From the NCBI GenBank assembly GCA_948146395.1, contig OX411549.1, forward strand, positions 22,018,990 to 22,082,989: 64,000 nt of DNA, written 5' to 3'. Under the pieces are notes generated by a model. That model did not search any database. It had not been told where the DNA came from and saw nothing but the letters and a program-made list of their open reading frames with translations. Positions 9,801 through 22,530 of this stretch are shown here, one piece after another. Positions within the stretch are counted from its first letter, which is position 1. Every line of letters begins with the position of its first letter. Source of the DNA: Fragum whitleyi (taxonomy: Eukaryota; Mollusca; Bivalvia; Cardiida; Cardiidae). The position numbers and the translations under genes were made by a program.

Positions 9801-10970
9801 GGTGGTCCCCTGGTCTGTCGCGCGAGCCCAGACCAGACCGCACGCCCAGAGCCAATGCTCTATGCCGCCCAAATTGGCATACCTGGCCAAACGGGTCGAC
9901 CTTGACCTTGACTGATCGACCCGAAACTCGGAGCGTTGCAGGTTCAGGTGGTCCCGTGGTCGCATGCGCGAGCCCAGGTCAGACCGCACAGCAGAAGGGT
10001 ATGCGGTTCGCGCTTGAAAAGACCAAAACAGGCCCAAAGGCCTTGACTGTTGGCAACTTGGTAGGCAGTTTTCTACCCCTTTGCCTTGACCCATCGACCC
10101 GAAACTCGGAGCGTTGCAGGTTCGGGTGGTCCCCTGGTCACTCGCGCGAGCCCAGGTCAGATCGCTCAGCCCAAGGGTACGCGGTTCACTGCTGAAAAAC
10201 CCTAACATACCCAAAGGCCTTGACTGTTGGCAACTTGGTAGGCAGTTTTCTACCCCTTTGCCTTGACCCATCGACCCGAAACTCGGAGCGTTGCAGGTTC
10301 AGATGGTCCCCCGGTCACTCGCGCGAGCCCAGGTCAGGCAGCACAGCAGAAAGGTATGCGGTTCGCGTTTGAAAAGACCAAAACAAGCCCAATTACTTCA
10401 CTTTTGGGCCACTTGGTACGCAGTTTTTCTACCCATTAGGCTTGACCTATCGACCCGGAACTCTGGGCATTGCAGGTTGGGGTGGTCCCCTGGTCTGTCA
10501 CGCGAGCCCAGACCAGACCGCACGCCCGGAGCCAATGCTCTATGCCGCCCAAATTGGCATACCTGGCCAAACGGGTCGACCTTGACCTTGACTGATCGAC
10601 CCGAAACTCGGAGCGTTGCAGGTTCAGGTGGTCCCGTGGTCGCATGCGCGAGCCCAGGTCAGACCGCACAGCAGAAGGGTATGCGGTTCGCGCTTGAAAA
10701 GACCAAAACAGGCCCAAAGGCCTTGACTGTTGGCAACTTGGTAGGCAGTTTTCTACCCCTTTGCCTTGACCCATCGACCCGAAACTCGGAGCGTTGCAGG
10801 TTCGGGTGGTCCCCTGGTCACTCGCGCGAGCCCAGGTCAGATCGCTCAGCCCAAGGGTACGCGGTTCACTGCTGAAAAACCCTAACATACCCAAAGGCCT
10901 TGACTGTTGGCAACTTGGTAGGCAGTTTTCTACCCCTTTGCCTTGACCCATCGACCCGAAACTCGGAGCG
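6891..10970 (+). repeat. Units U11-U16, scattered single substitutions
   Basis: U11, U12 and U14 match the common sequence. U13 has 8586 A to G, which makes the M3 start look like M4 (GGTTCGGGTGG) and so could be a short conversion from M4. U15 has 9848 G to A (CpG). U16 has 10435 C to A (CTACCCATTAGG) and 10500 G to A (CpG, GTCGCG to GTCACG, damaging the M2 palindrome). Confidence 0.87.
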
Positions 10971-11650
10971 TTGCAGGTTCAGATGGTCCCCCGGTCACTC
11001 GCGCGAGCCCAGGTCAGGCAGCACAGCAGAAAGGTATGCGGTTCGCGTTTGAAAAGACCAAAACAAGCCCAATTACTTCACTTTTGGGCCACTTGGTACG
11101 CAGTTTTTCTACCCCTTAGGCTTGACCTATCGACCCGGAACTCTGGGCATTGCAGGTTGGGGTGGTCCCCTGGTCTGTCGCGCGAGCCCAGACCAGACCG
11201 CACGCCCGGAGCCAATGCTCTATGCCGCCCAAATTGGCATACCTGGCCAAACGGGTCGACCTTGACCTTGACTGATCGACCCGAAACTCGGAGCGTTGCA
11301 GGTTCAGGTGGTCCCGTGGTCGCATGCGCGAGCCCAGGTCAGACCGCACAGCAGAAGGGTATGCGGTTCACGCTTGAAAAGACCAAAACAGGCCCAAAGG
11401 CCTTGACTGTTGGCAACTTGGTAGGCAGTTTTCTACCCCTTTGCCTTGACCCATCGACCCGAAACTCGGATCGTTGCAGGTTCGGGTGGTCCCCTGGTCA
11501 CTCGCGCGAGCCCAGGTCAGATCGCTCAGCCCAAGGGTACGCGGTTCACTGCTGTACAACCCTAACATACCCAAAGGCCTTGACTGTTGGCAACTTGGTA
11601 GGCAGTTTTCTACCCCTTTGCCTTGACCCATCGACCCGAAACTCGGAGCG
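10971..11650 (+). repeat. Unit U17, four substitutions including a marker shared with U76
   Basis: The changes are 11370 G to A (CpG), 11471 G to T (CTCGGATCG), and 11555 A to T with 11557 A to C (GCTGTACAACCC instead of GCTGAAAAACCC). The 11471 transversion recurs at the identical offset in U76 (51590). The 11555/11557 pair removes a TGA that otherwise closes a spurious + strand frame in every unit, and it trims the telo-box-like motif. A longer open frame here is therefore a mutation effect and gives no evidence of a gene. Confidence 0.87.
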
Positions 11651-14370
11651 TTGCAGGTTCAGATGGTCCCCCGGTCACTCGCGCGAGCCCAGGTCAGGCA
11701 GCACAGCAGAAAGGTATGCGGTTCGCGTTTGAAAAGACCAAAACAAGCCCAATTACTTCACTTTTGGGCCACTTGGTACGCAGTTTTTCTACCCCTTAGG
11801 CTTGACCTATCGACCCGGAACTCTGGGCATTGCAGGTTGGGGTGGTCCCCTGGTCTGTCGCGCGAGCCCAGACCAGACCGCACGCCCGGAGCCAATGCTC
11901 TATGCCGCCCAAATTGGCATACCTGGCCAAACGGGTCGACCTTGACCTTGACTGATCGACCCGAAACTCGGAGCGTTGCAGGTTCAGGTGGTCCCGTGGT
12001 CGCATGCGCGAGCCCAGGTCAGACCGCACAGCAGAAGGGTATGCGGTTCGCGCTTGAAAAGACCAAAACAGGCCCAAAGGCCTTGACTGTTGGCAACTTG
12101 GTAGGCAGTTTTCTACCCCTTTGCCTTGACCCATCGACCCGAAACTCGGAGCGTTGCAGGTTCGGGTGGTCCCCTGGTCACTCGCGCGAGCCCAGGTCAG
12201 ATCGCTCAGCCCAAGGGTACGCGGTTCACTGCTGAAAAACCCTAACATACCCAAAGGCCTTGACTGTTGGCAACTTGGTAGGCAGTTTTCTACCCCTTTG
12301 CCTTGACCCATCGACCCGAAACTCGGAGCGTTGCAGGTTCAGATGGTCCCCCGGTCACTCGCGCGAGCCCAGGTCAGGCAGCACAGCAGAAAGGTATGCG
12401 GTTCGCGTTTGAAAAGACCAAAACAAGCCCAATTACTTCACTTTTGGGCCACTTGGTACGCAGTTTTTCTACCCCTTAGGCTTGACCTATTGACCCGGAA
12501 CTCTGGGCATTGCAGGTTGGGGTGGTCCCCTGGTCTGTCGCGCGAGCCCAGACCAGACCGCACGCCCGCAGCCAATGCTCTATGCCGCCCAAATTGGCAT
12601 ACCTGGCCAAACGGGTCGACCTTGACCTTGACTGATCGACCCGAAACTCGGAGCGTTGCAGGTTCAGGTGGTCCCGTGGTCGCATGCGCGAGCCCAGGTC
12701 AGACCGCACAGCAGAAGGGTATGCGGTTCGCGCTTGAAAAGACCAAAACAGGCCCAAAGGCCTTGACTGTTGGCAACTTGGTAGGCAGTTTTCTACCCCT
12801 TTGCCTTGACCCATCGACCCGAAACTCGGAGCGTTGCAGGTTCGGGTGGTCCCCTGGTCACTCGCGCGAGCCCAGGTCAGATCGCTCAGCCCAAGGGTAC
12901 GCGGTTCACTGCTGAAAAACCCTAACATACCCAAAGGCCTTGACTGTTGGCAACTTGGTAGGCAGTTTTCTACCCCTTTGCCTTGACCCATCGACCCGAA
13001 ACTCGGAGCGTTGCAGGTTCAGATGGTCCCCCGGTCACTCGCGCGAGCCCAGGTCAGGCAGCACAGCAGAAAGGTATGCGGTTCGCGTTTGAAAAGACCA
13101 AAACAAGCCCAATTACTTCACTTTTGGGCCACTTGGTACGCAGTTTTTCTACCCCTTAGGCTTGACCTATCGACCCGGAACTCTGGGCATTGCAGGTTGG
13201 GGTGGTCCCCTGGTCTGTCGCGCGAGCCCAGACCAGACCGCACGCCCGGAGCCAATGCTCTATGCCGCCCAAATTGGCATACCTGGCCAAACGGGTCGAC
13301 CTTGACCTTGACTGATCGACCCGAAACTCGGAGCGTTGCAGGTTCAGGTGGTCCCGTGGTCGCATGCGCGAGCCCAGGTCAGACCGCACAGCAGAAGGGT
13401 ATGCGGTTCGCGCTTGAAAAGACCAAAACAGGCCCAAAGGCCTTGACTGTTGGCAACTTGGTAGGCAGTTTTCTACCCCTTTGCCTTGACCCATCGACCC
13501 GAAACTCGGAGCGTTGCAGGTTCGGGTGGTCCCCTGGTCACTCGCGCGAGCCCAGGTCAGATCGCTCAGCCCAAGGGTACGCGGTTCACTGCTGAAAAAC
13601 CCTAACATACCCAAAGGCCTTGACTGTTGGCAACTTGGTAGGCAGTTTTCTACCCCTTTGCCTTGACCCATCGACCCGAAACTCGGAGCGTTGCAGGTTC
13701 AGATGGTCCCCCGGTCACTCGCGCGAGCCCAGGTCAGGCAGCACAGCAGAAAGGTATGCGGTTCGCGTTTGAAAAGACCAAAACAAGCCCAATTACTTCA
13801 CTTTTGGGCCACTTGGTACGCAGTTTTTCTACCCCTTAGGCTTGACCTATCGACCCGGAACTCTGGGCATTGCAGGTTGGGGTGGTCCCCTGGTCTGTCG
13901 CGCGAGCCCAGACCAGACCGCACGCCCGGAGCCAATGCTCTATGCCGCCCAAATTGGCATACCTGGCCAAACGTGTCGACCTTGACCTTGACTGATCGAC
14001 CCGAAACTCGGAGCGTTGCAGGTTCAGGTGGTCCCGTGGTCGCATGCGCGAGCCCAGGTCAGACCGCACAGCAGAAGGGTATGCGGTTCGCGCTTGAAAA
14101 GACCAAAACAGGCCCAAAGGCCTTGACTGTTGGCAACTTGGTAGGCAGTTTTCTACCCCTTTGCCTTGACCCATCGACCCGAAACTCGGAGCGTTGCAGG
14201 TTCGGGTGGTCCCCTGGTCACTCGCGTGAGCCCAGGTCAGATCGCTCAGCCCAAGGGTACGCGGTTCACTGCTGAAAAACCCTAACATACCCAAAGGCCT
14301 TGACTGTTGGCAACTTGGTAGGCAGTTTTCTACCCCTTTGCCTTGACCCATCGACCCGAAACTCGGAGCG
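11651..14370 (+). repeat. Units U18-U21; U21 carries a marker shared with U43, U79 and U94
   Basis: U18 and U20 match the common sequence. U19 has 12491 C to T (CpG) and 12569 G to C. U21 has 13974 G to T (ACGTGTCGAC) and 14227 C to T, which breaks the M4 palindrome (CTCGCGTGAG). The latter is a CpG transition found also in U43 (29187), U79 (53666) and U94 (63865), so recurrence by deamination is possible. Confidence 0.87.
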
Positions 14371-17300
14371 TTGCAGGTTCAGATGGTCCCCCGGTCACTC
14401 GCGCGAGCCCAGGTCAGGCAGCACAGCAGAAAGGTATGCGGTTCGCGTTTGAAAAGACCAAAACAAGCCCAATTACTTCACTTTTGGGCCACTTGGTACG
14501 CAGTTTTTCTACCCCTTAGGCTTGACCTATCGACCCGGAACTCTGGGCATTGCAGGTTGGGGTGGTCCCCTGGTCTGTCGCGCGAGCCCAGACCAGACCG
14601 CACGCCCGGAGCCAATGCTCTATGCCGCCCAAATTGGCATACCTGGCCAAACGGGTCGACCTTGACCTTGACTGATCGACCCGAAACTCGGAGCGTTGCA
14701 GGTTCAGGTGGTCCCGTGGTCGCATGCGCGAGCCCAGGTCAGACCGCACAGCAGAAGGGTATGCGGTTCGCGCTTGAAAAGACCAAAACAGGCCCAAAGG
14801 CCTTGACTGTTGGCAACTTGGTAGGCAGTTTTCTACCCCTTTGCCTTGACCCATCGACCCGAAACTCGGAGCGTTGCAGGTTCGGGTGGTCCCCTGGTCA
14901 CTCGCGCGAGCCCAGGTCAGATCGCTCAGCCCAAGGGTACGCGGTTCACTGCTGAAAAACCCTAACATACCCAAAGGCCTTGACTGTTGGCAACTTGGTA
15001 GGCAGTTTTCTACCCCTTTGCCTTGACCCATCGACCCGAAACTCGGAGCGTTGCAGGTTCAGATGGTCCCCCGGTCACTCGCGCGAGCCCAGGTCAGGCA
15101 GCACAGCAGAAAGGTATGCGGTTCGCGTTTGAAAAGACCAAAACAAGCCCAATTACTTCACTTTTGGGCCACTTGGTACGCAGTTTTTCTACCCCTTAGG
15201 CTTGACCTATCGACCCGGAACTCTGGGCATTGCAGGTTGGGGTGGTCCCCTGGTCTGTCGCGCGAGCCCAGACCAGACCGCACGCCCGGAGCCAATGCTC
15301 TATGCCGCCCAAATTGGCATACCTGGCCAAACGGGTCGACCTTGACCTTGACTGATCGACCCGAAACTCGGAGCGTTGCAGGTTCAGGTGGTCCCGTGGT
15401 CGCATGCGCGAGCCCAGGTCAGACCGCACAGCAGAAGGGTATGCGGTTCGCGCTTGAAAAGACCAAAACAGGCCCAAAGGCCTTGACTGTTGGCAACTTG
15501 GTAGGCAGTTTTCTACCCCTTTGCCTTGACCCATCGACCCGAAACTCGGAGCGTTGCAGGTTCGGGTGGTCCCCTGGTCACTCGCGCGAGCCCAGGTCAG
15601 ATCGCTCAGCCCAAGGGTACGCGGTTCACTGCTGAAAAACCCTAACATACCCAAAGGCCTTGACTGTTGGCAACTTGGTAGGCAGTTTTCTACCCCTTTG
15701 CCTTGACCCATCGACCCGAAACTCGGAGCGTTGCAGGTTCAGATGGTCCCCCGGTCACTCGCGCGAGCCCAGGTCAGGCAGCACAGCAGAAAGGTATGCG
15801 GTTCGCGTTTGAAAAGACCAAAACAAGCCCAATTACTTCACTTTTGGGCCACTTGGTACGCAGTTTTTCTACCCCTTAGGCTTGACCTATCGACCCGGAA
15901 CTCTGGGCATTGCAGGTTGGGGTGGTCCCCTGGTCTGTCGCGCGAGCCCAGACCAGACCGCACGCCCGGAGCCAATGCTCTATGCCGCCCAAATTGGCAT
16001 ACCTGGCCAAACGGGTCGACCTTGACCTTGACTGATCGACCCGAAACTCGGAGCGTTGCAGGTTCAGGTGGTCCCGTGGTCGCATGCGCGAGCCCAGGTC
16101 AGACCGCACAGCAGAAGGGTATGCGGTTCGCGCTTGAAAAGACCAAAACAGGCCCAAAGGCCTTGACTGTTGGCAACTTGGTAGGCAGTTTTCTACCCCT
16201 TTGCCTTGACCCATCGACCCGAAACTCGGAGCGTTGCAGGTTCGGGTGGTCCCCTGGTCACTCGCGCGAGCCCAGGTCAGATCGCTCAGCCCAAGGGTAC
16301 GCGGTTCACTGCTGAAAAACCCTAACATACCCAAAGGCCTTGACTGTTGGCAACTTGGTAGGCAGTTTTCTACCCCTTTGCCTTGACCCATCGACCCGAA
16401 ACTCGGAGCGTTGCAGGTTCAGATGGTCCCCCGGTCACTCGCGCGAGCCCAGGTCAGGCAGCACAGCAGAAAGGTATGCGGTTCGCGTTTGAAAAGACCA
16501 AAACAAGCCCAATTACTTCACTTTTGGGCCACTTGGTACGCAGTTTTTCTACCCCTTAGGCTTGACCTATCGACCCGGAACTCTGGGCATTGCAGGTTGG
16601 GGTGGTCCCCTGGTCTGTCGCGCGAGCCCAGACCAGACCGCACGCCCGGAGCCAATGCTCTATGCCGCCCAAATTGGCATACCTGGCCAAACGGGTCGAC
16701 CTTGACCTTGACTGATCGACCCGAAACTCGGAGCGTTGCAGGTTCAGGTGGTCCCGTGGTCGCATGCGCGAGCCCAGGTCAGACCGCACAGCAGAAGGGT
16801 ATGCGGTTCGCGCTTGAAAAGACCAAAACAGGCCCAAAGGCCTTGACTGTTGGCAACTTGGTAGGCAGTTTTCTACCCCTTTGCCTTGACCCATCGACCC
16901 GAAACTCGGAGCGTTGCAGGTTCGGGTGGTCCCCTGGTCACTCGCGCGAGCCCAGGTCAGATCGCTCAGCCCAAGGGTACGCGGTTCACTGCTGAAAAAC
17001 CCTAACATACCCAAAGGCCTTGACTGTTGGCAACTTGGTAGGCAGTTTTCTACCCCTTTGCCTTGACCCATCGACCCGAAACTCGGAGCGTTGCAGGTTC
17101 AGATGGTCCCCCGGTCACTCGCGCGAGCCCAGGTCAGGCAGCACAGCAGAAAGGTATGCGGTTCGCGTTTGAAAAGACCAAAACAAGCCCAATTACTTCA
17201 CTTTTGGGCCACTTGGTACGCAGTTTTTCTACCCCTTAGGCTTGACCTATCGACCCGGAACTCTGGGCATTGCAGGTTGGGGTGGTCCCCTGGTCTGTCG

Positions 17301-17770
17301 CGCGAGCCCAGACCAGACCGCACGCCCGGAGCCAATGCTCTATGCCGCCCAAATTGGCATACCTGGCCAAACGGGTCGACCTTGACCTTGACTGATCGAC
17401 CCGAAACTCGGAGCGTTGCAGGTTCAGGTGGTCCCGTGGTCGCATGCGCGAGCCCAGGTCAGACCGCACAGCAGAAGGGTATGCGGTTCGCGCTTGAAAA
17501 GACCAAAACAGGCCCAAAGGCCTTGACTGTTGGCAACTTGGTAGGCAGTTTTCTACCCCTTTGCCTTGACCCATCGACCCGAAACTCGGAGCGTTGCAGG
17601 TTCGGGTGGTCCCCTGGTCACTCGCGCGAGCCCAGGTCAGATCGCTCAGCCCAAGGGTACGCGGTTCACTGCTGAAAAACCCTAACATACCCAAAGGCCT
17701 TGACTGTTGGCAACTTGGTAGGCAGTTTTCTACCCCTTTGCCTTGACCCATCGACCCGAAACTCGGAGCG
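14371..17770 (+). repeat. Units U22-U26, no visible differences
   Basis: These five units carry no difference that I can see. The perfect run reaches from 14228 to 18033, about 3.8 kb, so homogenisation of this part is as recent as that of U2-U6. Confidence 0.9.
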
Positions 17771-18450
17771 TTGCAGGTTCAGATGGTCCCCCGGTCACTC
17801 GCGCGAGCCCAGGTCAGGCAGCACAGCAGAAAGGTATGCGGTTCGCGTTTGAAAAGACCAAAACAAGCCCAATTACTTCACTTTTGGGCCACTTGGTACG
17901 CAGTTTTTCTACCCCTTAGGCTTGACCTATCGACCCGGAACTCTGGGCATTGCAGGTTGGGGTGGTCCCCTGGTCTGTCGCGCGAGCCCAGACCAGACCG
18001 CACGCCCGGAGCCAATGCTCTATGCCGCCCAAAATAACATACCTGGCCAAACGGGTCGACCTTGACCTTGACTGATCGACCCGAAACTCGGAGCGTTGCA
18101 GGTTCAGGTGGTCCCGTGGTCGCATGCGCGAGCCCAGGTCAGACCTCACAGCAGAAGGGTATGCGGTTCGCGCTTGAAAAGACCAAAACAGGCCCAAAGG
18201 CCTTGACTGTTGGCAACTTGGTAGGCAGTTTTCTACCCCTTTGCCTTGACCCATCGACCCGAAACTCGGAGCGTTGCAGGTTCGGGTGGTCCCCTGGTCA
18301 CTCGCGCGAGCCCAGGTCAGATCGCTCAGCCCAAGGGTACGCGGTTCACTGCTGAAAAACCCTAACATACCCAAAGGCCTTGACTGTTGGCAACTTGGTA
18401 GGCAGTTTTCTACCCCTTTGCCTTGACCCATCGACCCGAAACTCGGAGCG
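17771..18450 (+). repeat. Unit U27, clustered changes in the M2 hairpin
   Basis: AAATTGGCAT is replaced by AAAATAACAT (18034 T to A, 18036 and 18037 G to A), destroying the right arm of the M2 inverted repeat. A further change lies at 18146 (G to T, GACCTCAC). Three changes within four bases suggest one event (templated mutation, conversion from an outside copy, or a local sequence error). Confidence 0.85.
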
Positions 18451-20490
18451 TTGCAGGTTCAGATGGTCCCCCGGTCACTCGCGCGAGCCCAGGTCAGGCA
18501 GCACAGCAGAAAGGTATGCGGTTCGCGTTTGAAAAGACCAAAACAAGCCCAATTACTTCACTTTTGGGCCACTTGGTACGCAGTTTTTCTACCCCTTAGG
18601 CTTGACCTATCGACCCGGAACTCTGGGCATTGCAGGTTGGGGTGGTCCCCTGGTCTGTCGCGCGAGCCCAGACCAGACCGCACGCCTGGAGCCAATGCTC
18701 TATGCCGCCCAAATTGGCATACCTGGCCAAACGGGTCGACCTTGACCTTGACTGATCGACCCGAAACTCGGAGCGTTGCAGGTTCAGGTGGTCCCGTGGT
18801 CGCATGCGCGAGCCCAGGTCAGACCGCACAGCAGAAGGGTATGCGGTTCGCGCTTGAAAAGACCAAAACAGGCCCAAAGGCCTTGACTGTTGGCAACTTG
18901 GTAGGCAGTTTTCTACCCCTTTGCCTTGACCCATCGACCCGAAACTCGGAGCGTTGCAGGTTCGGGTGGTCCCCTGGTCACTCGCGCGAGCCCAGGTCAG
19001 ATCGCTCAGCCCAAGGGTACGCGGTTCACTGCTGAAAAACCCTAACATACCCAAAGGCCTTGACTGTTGGCAACTTGGTAGGCAGTTTTCTACCCCTTTG
19101 CCTTGACCCATCGACCCGAAACTCGGAGCGTTGCAGGTTCAGATGGTCCCCTGGTCACTCGCGCGAGCCCAGGTCAGGCAGCACAGCAGAAAGGTATGCG
19201 GTTCGCGTTTGAAAAGACCAAAACAAGCCCAATTACTTCACTTTTGGGCCACTTGGTACGCAGTTTTTCTACCCCTTAGGCTTGACCTATCGACCCGGAA
19301 CTCTGGGCATTGCAGGTTGGGGTGGTCCCCTGGTCTGTCGCGCGAGCCCAGACCAGACCGCACGCCCGGAGCCAATGCTCTATGCCGCCCAAATTGGCAT
19401 ACCTGGCCAAACGGGTCGACCTTGACCTTGACTGATCGACCCGAAACTCGGAGCGTTGCAGGTTCAGGTGGTCCCGTGGTCGCATGCGCGAGCCCAGGTC
19501 AGACCGCACAGCAGAAGGGTATGCGGTTCGCGCTTGAAAAGACCAAAACAGGCCCAAAGGCCTTGACTGTTGGCAACTTGGTAGGCAGTTTTCTACCCCT
19601 TTGCCTTGACCCATTGACCCGAAACTCAGAGCGTTGCAGGTTCGGGTGGTCCCCTGGTCACTCGCGCGAGCCCAGGTCAGATCGCTCAGCCCAAGGGTAC
19701 GCGGTTCACTGCTGAAAAACCCTAACATACCCAAAGGCCTTGACTGTTGGCAACTTGGTAGGCAGTTTTCTACCCCTTTGCCTTGACCCATCGACCCGAA
19801 ACTCGGAGCGTTGCAGGTTCAGATGGTCCCCCGGTCACTCGCGCGAGCCCAGGTCAGGCAGCACAGCAGAAAGGTATGCGGTTCGCGTTTGAAAAGACCA
19901 AAACAAGCCCAATTACTTCACTTTTGGGCCACTTGGTACGCAGTTTTTCTACCCCTTAGGCTTGACCTATCGACCCGGAACTCTGGGCATTGCAGGTTGG
20001 GGTGGTCCCCTGGTCTGTCGCGCGAGCCCAGACCAGACCGCACGCCCGGAGCCAATGCTCTATGCCGCCCAAATTGGCATACCTGGCCAAACGGGTCGAC
20101 CTTGACCTTGACTGATCGACCCGAAACTCGGAGCGTTGCAGGTTCAGGTGGTCCCGTGGTCGCATGCGCGAGCCCAGGTCAGACCGCACAGCAGAAGGGT
20201 ATGCGGTTCGCGCTTGAAAAGACCAAAACAGGCCCAAAGGCCTTGACTGTTGGCAACTTGGTAGGTAGTTTTCTACCCCTTTGCCTTGACCCATCGACCC
20301 GAAACTCGGAGCGTTGCAGGTTCGGGTGGTCCCCTGGTCACTCGCGCGAGCCCAGGTCAGATCGCTCAGCCCAAGGGTACGCGGTTCACTGCTGAAAAAC
20401 CCTAACATACCCAAAGGCCTTGACTGTTGGCAACTTGGTAGGCAGTTTTCTACCCCTTTGCCTTGACCCATCGACCCGAAACTCGGAGCG
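18451..20490 (+). repeat. Units U28-U30, CpG transitions and markers shared with U80/U87
   Basis: U28 has 18687 C to T (GCCTGG; same as 54046 in U80). U29 has 19152 C to T, 19615 C to T and 19628 G to A, all at CpG; the first and third recur together in U87 (58590, 59066). U30 has 20266 C to T in a CAG context. Confidence 0.87.
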
Positions 20491-22530
20491 TTGCAGGTTC
20501 AGATGGTCCCCCGGTCACTCGCGCGAGCCCAGGTCAGGCAGCACAGCAGAAAGGTATGCGGTTCGCGTTTGAAAAGACCAAAACAAGCCCAATTACTTCA
20601 CTTTTGGGCCACTTGGTACGCAGTTTTTCTACCCCTTAGGCTTGACCTATCGACCCGGAACTCTGGGCATTGCAGGTTGGGGTGGTCCCCTGGTCTGTCG
20701 CGCGAGCCCAGACCAGACCGCACGCCCGGAGCCAATGCTCTATGCCGCCCAAATTGGCATACCTGGCCAAACGGGTCGACCTTGACCTTGACTGATCGAC
20801 CCGAAACTCGGAGCGTTGCAGGTTCAGGTGGTCCCGTGGTCGCATGCGCGAGCCCAGGTCAGACCGCACAGCAGAAGGGTATGCGGTTCGCGCTTGAAAA
20901 GACCAAAACAGGCCCAAAGGCCTTGACTGTTGGCAACTTGGTAGGCAGTTTTCTACCCCTTTGCCTTGACCCATCGACCCGAAACTCGGAGCGTTGCAGG
21001 TTCGGGTGGTCCCCTGGTCACTCGCGCGAGCCCAGGTCAGATCGCTCAGCCCAAGGGTACGCGGTTCACTGCTGAAAAACCCTAACATACCCAAAGGCCT
21101 TGACTGTTGGCAACTTGGTAGGCAGTTTTCTACCCCTTTGCCTTGACCCATCGACCCGAAACTCGGAGCGTTGCAGGTTCAGATGGTCCCCCGGTCACTC
21201 GCGCGAGCCCAGGTCAGGCAGCACAGCAGAAAGGTATGCGGTTCGCGTTTGAAAAGACCAAAACAAGCCCAATTACTTCACTTTTGGGCCACTTGGTACG
21301 CAGTTTTTCTACCCCTTAGGCTTGACCTATCGACCCGGAACTCTGGGCATTGCAGGTTGGGGTGGTCCCCTGGTCTGTCGCGCGAGCCCAGACCAGACCG
21401 CACGCCCGGAGCCAATGCTCTATGCCGCCCAAATTGGCATACCTGGCCAAACGGGTCGACCTTGACCTTGACTGATCGACCCGAAACTCGGAGCGTTGCA
21501 GGTTCAGGTGGTCCCGTGGTCGCATGCGCGAGCCCAGGTCAGACCGCACAGCAGAAGGGTATGCGGTTCGCGCTTGAAAAGACCAAAACAGGCCCAAAGG
21601 CCTTGACTGTTGGCAACTTGGTAGGCAGTTTTCTACCCCTTTGCCTTGACCCATCGACCCGAAACTCGGAGCGTTGCAGGTTCGGGTGGTCCCCTGGTCA
21701 CTCGCGCGAGCCCAGGTCAGATCGCTCAGCCCAAAGGTACGCGGTTCACTGCTGAAAAACCCTAACATACCCAAAGGCCTTGACTGTTGGCAACTTGGTA
21801 GGCAGTTTTCTACCCCTTTGCCTTGACCCATCGACCCGAAACTCGGAGCGTTGCAGGTTCAGATGGTCCCCCGGTCACTCGCGCGAGCCCAGGTCAGGCA
21901 GCACAGCAGAAAGGTATGCGGTTCGCGTTTGAAAAGACCAAAACAAGCCCAATTACTTCACTTTTGGGCCACTTGGTACGCAGTTTTTCTACCCCTTAGG
22001 CTTGACCTATCGACCCGGAACTCTGGGCATTGCAGGTTGGGGTGGTCCCCTGGTCTGTCGCGCGAGCCCAGACCAGACCGCACGCCCGGAGCCAATGCTC
22101 TATGCCGCCCAAATTGGCATACCTGGCCAAACGGGTCGACCTTGACCTTGACTGATCGACCCGAAACTCGGAGCGTTGCAGGTTCAGGTGGTCCCGTGGT
22201 CGCATGCGCGAGCCCAGGTCAGACCGCACAGCAGAAGGGTATGCGGTTCGCGCTTGAAAAGACCAAAACAGGCCCAAAGGCCTTGACTGTTGGCAACTTG
22301 GTAGGCAGTTTTCTACCCCTTTGCCTTGACCCATTGACCCGAAACTCGGAGCGTTGCAGGTTCGGGTGGTCCCCTGGTCACTCGCGCGAGCCCAGGTCAG
22401 ATCGCTCAGCCCAAGGGTATGCGGTTCACTGCTGAAAAACCCTAACATACCCAAAGGCCTTGACTGTTGGCAACTTGGTAGGCAGTTTTCTACCCCTTTG
22501 CCTTGACCCATCGACCCGAAACTCGGAGCG
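20491..22530 (+). repeat. Units U31-U33; U32 and U33 mirror U91 and U92
   Basis: U31 matches the common sequence. U32 has 21735 G to A (CCAAAGGTAC), identical to 61853 in U91. U33 has 22420 C to T (GGGTATGCGG), identical to 62538 in U92, plus its own 22335 C to T, which is shared with U29 and U44. Two neighbouring units matching two neighbouring units about 40.1 kb away is the strongest sign of a large duplication. Confidence 0.88.
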
